Below, piece after piece: positions 1 to 5,711 of a DNA stretch of 5,711 bases. Below the pieces are notes generated by a model that was not told the DNA's origin, did no database searches, and saw only the letters and a program-made list of their open reading frames with translations. Position 1 is the stretch's first letter, and every line of letters starts with the position of its first letter. Origin of the DNA: Nanobdellota archaeon (lineage in GTDB: Archaea > Nanobdellota > Nanobdellia > SCGC-AAA011-G17 > VGLX01); the NCBI GenBank assembly GCA_018894775.1, contig JAHIPG010000356.1, positions 1 through 5,711 of the forward strand. The letters run 5' to 3'. The position numbers and the translations under genes are program-made.

Positions 1-929
1 CAAGAGTAAAAAAGACCGCGATGATACTATGGTCAGTATACCTTATCCTTACATTCGCAGAAATAATCCTCTTAAGAATAGGAGGAATGAACCTATTTGA
101 ATCAGCAATACACACATTTGGAACAGTAGCTACAGGAGGATTCTCATCAATGAACGCAAGCATCGGAGCGTATCCTAGCATGTTCATACAATACGTAATA
201 ATAGCATTCATGTTCTTGGCAGGAATAAACTTCATCCTATACTGCAGATTCCTACTAGGAGAAAGAAAAGCAATCATAAGAAACAAAGAAGCAAAAGTCT
301 ACGCAACAATAATCTTAGTAATGACAATAATCCTGACACTAAACCTATGGTGGCAAAAAATATATCCAAACCTGGAGGAGGCGTTCAGGACAGCATTCTT
401 CCACATAACATCAATCGTAACCACAACAGGTTACGTAACCGCAGACTTTGACGCATGGCCAAACATGGCAAAGATGCTTATATTCGTAGCGATGTTCATA
501 GGCGGATGCGCAGGAAGCACAGGAAGTTCAATAAAAGTAATAAGAGTATACGTCTTAGTAAAATCAGCATTCATAGAACTATTCAGAAGTATACATCCAT
601 CAGCAGTAAAAAACATATACATAGAAAAAGAAGCAATACCACAAGACACAATAAGAAAAATAATAGGGTTCTTTGTTGTGTATCTAATGATATTTTTCTC
701 AGGAAGCCTGATAATGTCATTCTTCAACCTAGACTTCATATCTGCAATAACAGCAACAGCAGCAACACTAGGAAATGTAGGACCAGGATTAGGGATGGTA
801 GGAGCAACAGAACCTTACACATTCTTACCATCATTAGCAAAACTAATACTATGCTTCTTCATGCTGCTAGGCAGGCTAGAAATATTCACACTATTCATAA
901 TATTCACACCAGCATTCTGGAAAAGCTAA
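1..929 (+). CDS. trkH: TrkH-family potassium uptake protein, 3' part (5' end outside window)
   Basis: This is the membrane pore subunit of a Trk/Ktr-type K+ uptake system, normally gated by a cytosolic TrkA-like partner not seen here. The frame is open to the left edge (first full codon at base 3), so the ATG at 21 is an internal Met and not the start. Numbering from that Met, the visible 302 residues hold three of the four pore repeats of the family: TVATGGFS (35-42), TTTGYVTADFDAWP (134-147) and TLGNVGPGLG (249-258), each with the filter glycine. The hallmark GGCAGSTGSSIK lies at 161-172 and GRLEIFT at 284-290 near the C-terminus. TrkH proteins are usually about 480 residues, so roughly 170 residues including the first pore loop are missing. 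Phe codons are 26 TTC to 5 TTT and Asn codons 9 AAC to 1 AAT. No defect is visible in the part present. The family call is firm; ion preference (K+ versus Na+) is inferred. Confidence 0.95.
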   Translation, partial: RVKKTAMILWSVYLILTFAEIILLRIGGMNLFESAIHTFGTVATGGFSSMNASIGAYPSMFIQYVIIAFMFLAGINFILYCRFLLGERKAIIRNKEAKVYATIILVMTIILTLNLWWQKIYPNLEEAFRTAFFHITSIVTTTGYVTADFDAWPNMAKMLIFVAMFIGGCAGSTGSSIKVIRVYVLVKSAFIELFRSIHPSAVKNIYIEKEAIPQDTIRKIIGFFVVYLMIFFSGSLIMSFFNLDFISAITATAATLGNVGPGLGMVGATEPYTFLPSLAKLILCFFMLLGRLEIFTLFIIFTPAFWKS

Positions 930-941
930 AAATTAAATACT
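929..941 (+). promoter_or_regulatory. Archaeal TATA-box promoter for the TauE/SafE gene
   Basis: AATTAAATA (931-939) directly follows the trkH stop codon. Its centre is about 27 bases before the ATG at 962, the usual distance from TATA box to transcription start in archaea, so the transcript would begin at or next to the start codon (leaderless). No Shine-Dalgarno sequence is present in 942-961, which agrees. The region is generally A-rich, so chance resemblance is possible. Confidence 0.5.
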
Positions 942-961
942 GAACAAAACTAATCTTCTAT

Positions 962-1834
962 ATGTTATTCCCAGTATCAGGAGTAGAAGTATCACCATTC
1001 TTACTTATAGGAATATCATTCGTGATATCATTCTTTGCATCAATGTCAGGACTATCAGGAGCATTCCTATTGTTACCATTCCAGGTTAGCTTTCTAGGAT
1101 TCGTAAGTCCTGCAGTAACACCAACAAACTTACTTTACAATGTAGTCTCTATCCCTGGCGGAGTATATCGTTATGTAAAAGAAGCGAGAATGGTATGGCC
1201 GCTAACGATAGCTGTAATAATAGGAACATTTCCAGGACTATTCATAGGAACATTTCTAAGACTAAGATATTTCATGGATCCGGTAAAATTCAAAATATTT
1301 GTTGGTTTAGTCCTGTTATACATAGGTATAAGGATGGTACTTAACGCAAGAAAAACACAAGTAAAAAGATTAACAGGGGAAGCAAAAGTAAGAACAATAA
1401 AATTTGACACAAAAGAAATAGTATACACATTCAATGGCAAAACATACAGGGCATCAACACCAGGAATATTCATACTATCATTCATAGTAGGAATAATAGG
1501 AGGAATATACGGAATCGGAGGAGGAGCAATAATAGCACCATTCTTTGTAGCAATATATCGTTTACCAATACATACAATAGCAGGCTCAACACTCATGGGA
1601 ACATTCCTGACATCTGTCGCAGGAGTGATAATATATCAAATACTATCAATATTCTATCCTGGAGCACCAGTAGCACCAGACTGGGCATTAGGAATAGTCA
1701 TGGGGGTAGGAGGAATATTTGGAGTTTACCTGGGAGCAAGATCACAGAAATACATCCCATCAAAATACCTCAAGATAATGCTCAGCATAGTGATACTATA
1801 CGTCGCAATAAAATATGTATGGCTTCTGTTCTAA
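962..1834 (+). CDS. TauE/SafE-family membrane transporter (former DUF81)
   Basis: This is a 290-residue polytopic membrane protein of the TauE/SafE family, whose studied members export sulfite, sulfoacetate or other small sulfur-containing anions. It has two homologous halves. Half 1 carries GLSGAFLLLPF (30-40) and half 2 carries GIGGGAIIAPFF (184-195) followed by IHTIAGST (203-210); both have the small-residue-rich helix followed by a proline that typifies the family. Between the halves, residues 130-166 form a charged, probably cytosolic segment with beta-like character (for example IVYTFNGKTYRAST), longer than a simple connecting loop. The start at 962 is the only likely one: an in-frame TGA lies at 941-943 and no other ATG intervenes. 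It begins 32 bases after trkH and ends 43 bases before the next gene. Codon style matches trkH, with two CGT arginines as exceptions. The true substrate cannot be read from sequence, so a sulfite-exporter label would be by family only. Confidence 0.88.
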   Translation: MLFPVSGVEVSPFLLIGISFVISFFASMSGLSGAFLLLPFQVSFLGFVSPAVTPTNLLYNVVSIPGGVYRYVKEARMVWPLTIAVIIGTFPGLFIGTFLRLRYFMDPVKFKIFVGLVLLYIGIRMVLNARKTQVKRLTGEAKVRTIKFDTKEIVYTFNGKTYRASTPGIFILSFIVGIIGGIYGIGGGAIIAPFFVAIYRLPIHTIAGSTLMGTFLTSVAGVIIYQILSIFYPGAPVAPDWALGIVMGVGGIFGVYLGARSQKYIPSKYLKIMLSIVILYVAIKYVWLLF

Positions 1835-1841
1835 AAATAGA

Positions 1842-1854
1842 AAAGGTTTAAAAA
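1842..1854 (+). promoter_or_regulatory. Archaeal TATA-box promoter for the UPF0182 gene
   Basis: AAGGTTTAAAAA (1843-1854) sits eight bases after the upstream stop codon. The TTTAAAA core (1847-1853) is centred about 28 bases before the ATG at 1878, so transcription should start at or within a base or two of that codon. The purine-rich AAAAGG before it is in the position of a TFB-recognition (BRE) element. The same AAGGTTTAAAA string recurs before the protease gene at 4767-4777, which strengthens the call. Confidence 0.6.
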
Positions 1855-1877
1855 CAGTGTTATCATAAGAAGAATCT

Positions 1878-4592
1878 ATGTCAAACCAAAGAGGCTTCAT
1901 ACAATCGTTAATAATAATGTTTGCGATATTCTTTCTGCTTTCAATCACAAAGATAGTGAACATATACACAGATTATCTTTGGTTCTCTGCCCTAAGCTTC
2001 TCAGAGATATTCAAAACAATTCTAACCGTAAAACTGGCCCTGTTTGCGATAATAGCAATATCATTCTTCATATTTGTCATGATAAACTTCACAATAGCAT
2101 CAAGAGTCCAGAAATCCAACTGGCCATGGAAAGTGATATTCATAATCATAATAATATTATCATTCATCCAGGGACTTTTCGCATCAAACGCATGGCTCAC
2201 AGTCCTACAATACATGAACCAGGTAAGCTTCAATCTCGCTGACCCAATATTCGCAAAAGACGTATCATTCTACGTCTTCTCATTACCGTTCTTCCTGAGT
2301 GTATGGTCCTGGGCGTTTGCATGCCTGCTGATAACAACAGTATTCATTGTAATATACTACTTCCAATATTTAATGAAAGGTTTAACGTCCCAGCAGGTAG
2401 ACCCTAACACAAACGTAGTCACAAATTCTTTTGACTACAAGCAAGAGCTGTCAAAAATAAGAAGACCAGCAATGATACACATGGCTGTACTTGGCTCATT
2501 CATATTCTTCCTGCTCGCAGTAAGGCATTACCTAAGCAGATATTCTGTGATGTACTCAGAACAAGGGATAGTTGTCGGAGCAGGATATACAGATGTAGTC
2601 ATATTCCTTCCAGTAATAAAACTGCTCATGGTACTAGCGTTAATATTAGCATTCCTGTTCTTTGTCTGGATATTCTACTTCTCAAGAAGTCCAAAGCTAA
2701 GGAAAAGCCACATAGTGCTTTTTGTCTTCGCTCTTTACATAGTATCGGCATTTGTTGGAGGGACAATTATACCAGGAATAGTACAATCATTAAAGGTAAC
2801 TCCCAATGAAATCAATTTAGAAGGACCTTATATTGAGAACAACATCAAATTCACAAAGATAGCATATGGTCTTGACAGTGTTGAAGAAAGAGACTTTGAC
2901 ATAGACCAGGACTTCAGCAAGATAAACCAGAATGAGATAAAAGGGACACTGGACAACATAAGGATACTTGACTGGAGACCACTGACAAAGACATACAAGC
3001 AGACACAGGAAATAAGGCTATACTATGACCTCTCTGGAATCGACATCGACAGGTATGACATAGATGGAAAATACACACAAGTCATGCTGGCACCAAGAGA
3101 ACTGGACCAGAGTCAGATCGCAGAGAATGCAAAGACATGGGTCAACCAGCATATGGTATACAGCCACGGATTCGGACTAGTCATGAGCCCTGTAAACTCT
3201 GTCACAAAACAAGGCCTGCCGAATTACATCATACAAGACATCCCACCAAGATACTCTGTTGAAGAAGAGAGCCTCAGGATAGACCAGCCAAGAATATACT
3301 ATGGAGAAAAAGACAACGATTTCATTCTTGTAAACACAGAGACAGACGAATTTGATTACCCTAAAGGAAACACAAACGAATACATAAACTACGACGGTAA
3401 AGGAGGAGTGAAACTTGATTCTGCCATGAAAAAACTATTTATGGCAATGCAGTTCAGAGACGTAAAGATTCTTCTATCATCAGACATGACACCTGAGAGC
3501 AAGATAATGTTCTCAAGAAACATAAAAGAAAGAATATCAAAAATAACACCATTCTTACAATTAGACAATGATCCTTATCTGGTAATAGACCAAGGAAAAT
3601 TGTATTGGATGCAGGACGCATACACATTAACAGGAAACTTCCCATACTCACAAAAGATGGGAAGCATAAACTACATAAGAAACTCTGTAAAGATTGTGGT
3701 AGATGCCTATAACGGAGACGTAACATACTACATTGTCGATAAGAACGATCCATTAATACAGACATTTGCTAATATCTTCCCAGGACAGTTCAAAAATTAC
3801 GAAGAGATGCCAGATTCATTAAAGAAACATACAAGGTATCCGGAAGACCTCTTCAGAATCCAATCTTCAATCTTCACAACATACCACATGGAAGATATCA
3901 AAGTATTCTACAACAAGGAAGATGCATGGCAGATACCAAAAGAAGTATATGGAACAGGACAGCAGATAGAGGTAGAACCATACTACATAATCATGAAGCT
4001 TCCTGAAGAGACAGAGGAAGAATTCGTGCTGATGACAACGTTCACACCTTTGAAGAAGGATAACATGATAGCATGGATGGCAGCAAGATCGGACAATGAA
4101 AACTATGGTAAATTATTATTATACAAATTCCCAAAAGACAAACTCATCTATGGTCCTCTGCAGATAGAAGCGAAGATAGACCAGGACTCTGAAATATCTC
4201 AACAGCTCACATTATGGGGCCAGCAAGGCTCAAGCGTAACAAGAGGAAACCTCCTTGCAATACCTATGGGAAACAGCCTGCTCTACGTGGAACCATTATA
4301 CATACAAGCTGAACAGGCACAGCTTCCTGAACTAAAAAGAGTACTGGTATCAGACGGGGAAAGAGTCTTCATGGAAGAAAACCTGGGAAAAGCATTACAA
4401 AAGATATTCGGCAGACAGGTTTCGGAAACAGTGAGCACTGATGAAACATATGAATCAGAAGGCAACTTTGTTGATGATGCAAACATTTACTATGATGCAA
4501 TCCTTGAAGCAATGAACCAAGGAGACTGGGCATCATTCGGAGAGAACTTCGACAAGCTCGGAGAAGTTCTTGAACAGATTGAAGAATCTTGA
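1878..4592 (+). CDS. UPF0182 (COG1615) family large membrane protein, function unknown
   Basis: A complete 904-residue protein, a usual length for this widespread but uncharacterised family. About seven hydrophobic segments lie at 8-29, 47-73, 84-103, 136-165, 199-216, 241-268 and 278-303. Basic loops at 74-85, 166-198 and 269-277 suggest the N-terminus is inside and the ~600-residue remainder (306-904) outside. Family signatures seen in order are DPIFAKDVSFYVFSLPF (122-138), GAGYTDV (234-240), GPYIENNI (316-323), MLAPREL (403-409), PRIYYGE (471-477), EFDYP (491-495), NDPYLV (564-569), DAYTLTGNFPYS (580-591), YPEDLFR (654-660), TYHMED (668-673), TTFTPLKKDNMIAWMAA (720-736), RGNLLAIP (789-796) and LLYVEPLYIQA (801-811). 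The C-terminal helix contains the family's typical GDW motif (near 882-884) after an acidic linker. The start is fixed by an in-frame TAA at 1866-1868 and by the TATA box upstream; there is no Shine-Dalgarno. No catalytic motif is recognised. The family call is very firm; any role is unknown. Confidence 0.95.
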   Translation: MSNQRGFIQSLIIMFAIFFLLSITKIVNIYTDYLWFSALSFSEIFKTILTVKLALFAIIAISFFIFVMINFTIASRVQKSNWPWKVIFIIIIILSFIQGLFASNAWLTVLQYMNQVSFNLADPIFAKDVSFYVFSLPFFLSVWSWAFACLLITTVFIVIYYFQYLMKGLTSQQVDPNTNVVTNSFDYKQELSKIRRPAMIHMAVLGSFIFFLLAVRHYLSRYSVMYSEQGIVVGAGYTDVVIFLPVIKLLMVLALILAFLFFVWIFYFSRSPKLRKSHIVLFVFALYIVSAFVGGTIIPGIVQSLKVTPNEINLEGPYIENNIKFTKIAYGLDSVEERDFDIDQDFSKINQNEIKGTLDNIRILDWRPLTKTYKQTQEIRLYYDLSGIDIDRYDIDGKYTQVMLAPRELDQSQIAENAKTWVNQHMVYSHGFGLVMSPVNSVTKQGLPNYIIQDIPPRYSVEEESLRIDQPRIYYGEKDNDFILVNTETDEFDYPKGNTNEYINYDGKGGVKLDSAMKKLFMAMQFRDVKILLSSDMTPESKIMFSRNIKERISKITPFLQLDNDPYLVIDQGKLYWMQDAYTLTGNFPYSQKMGSINYIRNSVKIVVDAYNGDVTYYIVDKNDPLIQTFANIFPGQFKNYEEMPDSLKKHTRYPEDLFRIQSSIFTTYHMEDIKVFYNKEDAWQIPKEVYGTGQQIEVEPYYIIMKLPEETEEEFVLMTTFTPLKKDNMIAWMAARSDNENYGKLLLYKFPKDKLIYGPLQIEAKIDQDSEISQQLTLWGQQGSSVTRGNLLAIPMGNSLLYVEPLYIQAEQAQLPELKRVLVSDGERVFMEENLGKALQKIFGRQVSETVSTDETYESEGNFVDDANIYYDAILEAMNQGDWASFGENFDKLGEVLEQIEES

Positions 4593-4593
4593 T

Positions 4594-4603
4594 ATTTCTT
4601 TTA
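4594..4603 (+). terminator. Possible T-rich terminator after the UPF0182 gene
   Basis: ATTTCTTTTA begins two bases after the UPF0182 stop codon. Archaeal termination often needs only a U-rich run without a stem-loop, and this is the first such run after the gene. A second, shorter run (CTATTTTT, 4733-4740) further down could serve instead. The run is short and interrupted by a C, so the call is weak. Confidence 0.3.
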
Positions 4604-4652
4604 GGCTTTGCACAATAATTAGTCTATTTAGAAAATGATACACTGGTTTGAT

Positions 4653-4715
4653 GTGTAAGAACAAAGTCGAACTCGCAATATAGCCAGCAATTTAAGAAAA
4701 AACTTTGTATTACAC
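4653..4715. repeat. Imperfect inverted repeat / possible stem-loop in the 213-base spacer
   Basis: The left arm GTGTAAGAACAAAGT (4653-4667) is nearly the reverse complement of the right arm ACTTTGTATTACAC (4702-4715). Six pairs (4653-4658 with 4710-4715) and seven pairs (4661-4667 with 4702-4708) form, separated by a 2x1 internal loop, around a 34-base loop (4668-4701). It lies between the UPF0182 gene and the protease promoter. The long loop and lack of a following T-run argue against a classical terminator. It could be a structured RNA, a protein-binding palindrome or a relic of a mobile element. The rest of the 4593-4805 spacer shows no gene: the only plus-strand ATG frame noticed, at 4635, is seven codons long. 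Confidence 0.45.
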
Positions 4716-4760
4716 CTTCCGACAATCCACCACTATTTTTGCTAATCATTAAGTTATACT

Positions 4761-4780
4761 AAAAGTAAGGTTTAAAACCC
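4761..4780 (+). promoter_or_regulatory. Archaeal TATA-box promoter for the protease lipoprotein gene
   Basis: AAGGTTTAAAA (4767-4777) is identical to the element before the UPF0182 gene. The TTTAAAA core (4771-4777) is centred about 32 bases before the ATG at 4806, placing the expected transcription start near 4800 and giving a very short leader of about six bases. No Shine-Dalgarno sequence fits in that space. The independent promoter, 160-odd bases downstream of the previous gene, indicates a separate transcription unit. Confidence 0.6.
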
Positions 4781-4805
4781 CTTAAGTCTCACAAAAAGAC
4801 TGATA

Positions 4806-5711
4806 ATGAAAGGTCTTGTTTTGTTTGGAATCCTTGCACTGATTCTTCTAAGTGGTTGTGCTGAAAAAGAACCTTTATGTAAAACTCCTTATTTTGAATA
4901 TAAAACTGGAGAATGTTGCTTAGACAAAGATTCTAATCAAATCTGTGATAAGGATGAAACAAATAAAGAACCAGATAAACAAACAACAGAATTTAAAGAT
5001 GGAACTAAAGAGGCTATTGTAAAAACTTCCCAAGAAGAATTTATTAAAAATCTTATGAATAGTGTTGTAACTATAGAAACAGATTATGGTGGAGGAAGTG
5101 GTTTTTTTATAGATAAGGAAGGTTATGTTATAACTAATCACCATGTTATACAAGGTTATGAGGATGGTGAGAAAAATGTAACTGTAAAATCCTATGATAG
5201 TGGACATTCAAGTAATTACAAGGCAAAAGTGATAGGATATGACTATGCTCACGATATTGCGGTTTTAAAAGTCGATTCAAAAAGGGATTGGAAATATTTT
5301 AATTTTGCTGACATTATAAAAGTTGGTGATATAGTTTACGCATTAGGTTCTCCTTTAGAATTTGATTTTAGTGTTTCAAAAGGGATTATTAGTGCGAAAA
5401 ATAGAGAAGGTATAAATGATAAAAATGTAAAAGATTATTTACAAACAGATGCTCCAATAAATCCAGGTAATTCTGGGGGACCTTTAGCAAACGAAGATGG
5501 CAAAGTTGTAGGTGTAAATACGTGGAAAAGAGGTTTTGCAGAAGGATTAGGTTTTGCTCTTGAATCAAATAAAATTTCAGAAGTGTATAACAATATAAGA
5601 TATATAGAGGGTATATATGGGATTCCTAAATTAAATAAAATATCACAAGAAGATTTTAATGAAAAAATAAAAATATTTGTGCCTGAATTTCGGATACTCT
5701 GGGATAAACAG
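4806..5711 (+). CDS. Lipoprotein trypsin-like serine protease (HtrA/DegP-type), 3' end outside window
   Basis: The first 302 residues of a surface-anchored serine protease; the frame is still open at the right edge. A short signal peptide (Lys2, hydrophobic core 3-15) ends in the lipobox LSGC with Cys18 as the likely lipid anchor. Residues 25-51 form a Cys/Asp-rich linker (Cys25, 37, 38, 47; DKDSNQICDKDE at 40-51). The S1C protease domain follows: GGGSGFFI (95-102), TNHHVI (110-115) giving catalytic His113, AHDIAVLKV (148-156) giving Asp150, and NPGNSGGPL (219-227) giving Ser223, with LGFALESNK (248-256) closing the domain as in HtrA. The triad is complete, so it should be active, probably on misfolded or surface proteins outside the membrane. 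No PDZ domain is seen by residue 302; one may lie beyond the edge. The start is fixed by an in-frame TAA at 4773-4775 and by the signal peptide. Codon style differs sharply from the upstream genes: all 15 Phe codons are TTT and 18 of 20 Asn codons AAT. The protease fold is sure; substrate and domain ending are unknown. Confidence 0.93.
   Translation, partial: MKGLVLFGILALILLSGCAEKEPLCKTPYFEYKTGECCLDKDSNQICDKDETNKEPDKQTTEFKDGTKEAIVKTSQEEFIKNLMNSVVTIETDYGGGSGFFIDKEGYVITNHHVIQGYEDGEKNVTVKSYDSGHSSNYKAKVIGYDYAHDIAVLKVDSKRDWKYFNFADIIKVGDIVYALGSPLEFDFSVSKGIISAKNREGINDKNVKDYLQTDAPINPGNSGGPLANEDGKVVGVNTWKRGFAEGLGFALESNKISEVYNNIRYIEGIYGIPKLNKISQEDFNEKIKIFVPEFRILWDKQ

Noticed and set aside
431..739. Minus-strand open frame opposite trkH
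   Set aside because: Antisense shadow of a membrane-protein gene; no promoter, and no family resemblance in the translation.
455..943. Second long plus-strand frame (162 codons) inside trkH, rich in Arg, Lys, Asn and Ser
   Set aside because: It overlaps the firm trkH frame, has no recognisable domain, and its composition is what a +1-type shift of A-rich codons produces.
1171..1596. Minus-strand 141-codon frame opposite the TauE/SafE gene
   Set aside because: Antisense shadow; its hydrophobic runs mirror the membrane helices of the sense gene.
3454..3765. Minus-strand frame opposite the UPF0182 gene
   Set aside because: It lies opposite the most conserved blocks of UPF0182, so the sense strand clearly carries the coding constraint.
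4635..4658. ATG followed by a short frame in the spacer (seven codons)
   Set aside because: Too short, no promoter at the right distance, no ribosome binding site.
4661..4700. GTCGAACTCGC in the spacer, slightly like a tRNA T-arm
   Set aside because: No acceptor stem, anticodon arm or D-arm can be fitted around it, and the spacing does not allow a tRNA.
4920..5207. Minus-strand 95-codon frame opposite the protease
   Set aside because: The sense strand here encodes the catalytic His113 block and the Cys/Asp linker; the antisense product is only Ile/Phe/Ser-rich.
1..5711. CRISPR array, insertion sequence, rRNA or integrase site
   Set aside because: No regularly spaced repeats, transposase or integrase motifs, or conserved rRNA segments were seen on either strand.

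Overview
The window looks like chromosomal DNA from an AT-rich archaeon. Arginine is written almost only as AGA/AGG and isoleucine largely as ATA. No convincing Shine-Dalgarno sequence stands before any visible start codon. Instead an archaeal-type TATA box (AATTAAATA or AAGGTTTAAAA) lies about 27-32 bases upstream of each of the three visible starts, which is the geometry of leaderless or near-leaderless transcripts. A DPANN-type lineage such as Woesearchaeota/Pacearchaeota would fit, but this is an impression and is not proven by the sequence.

All genes read on the + strand. Bases 1-929 hold the last ~308 residues of a TrkH-type potassium-uptake channel; its 5' part is outside the window. 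Bases 962-1834 encode a complete TauE/SafE-type membrane transporter with two symmetric halves joined by a soluble insertion. Bases 1878-4592 encode a complete 904-residue UPF0182 (COG1615) protein: seven membrane segments and a ~600-residue domain predicted to be outside the cell, function unknown. Bases 4593-4805 are intergenic, with an imperfect inverted repeat and a promoter. Bases 4806-5711 begin a lipoprotein trypsin-like (HtrA/DegP-type) serine protease that runs off the right edge.

The first three genes are tightly spaced (32 and 43 bases) and share a codon style (C-ending codons for Phe and Asn, many ACA/GCA/ATA). Each of the second and third genes nevertheless has its own TATA box, so they need not be one operon. 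All four products act at the membrane or outside it: K+ uptake, small-anion or sulfur-compound export, an unknown envelope protein and an anchored surface protease. A shared pathway cannot be claimed from this. The protease has a clearly different codon style (every Phe codon is TTT), so the 4593-4805 spacer may mark a compositional or acquisition boundary. The most open biological question here is the uncharacterised UPF0182 protein. The least ordinary sequence features are the Cys/Asp-rich linker of the protease, the codon-style break and the spacer inverted repeat.
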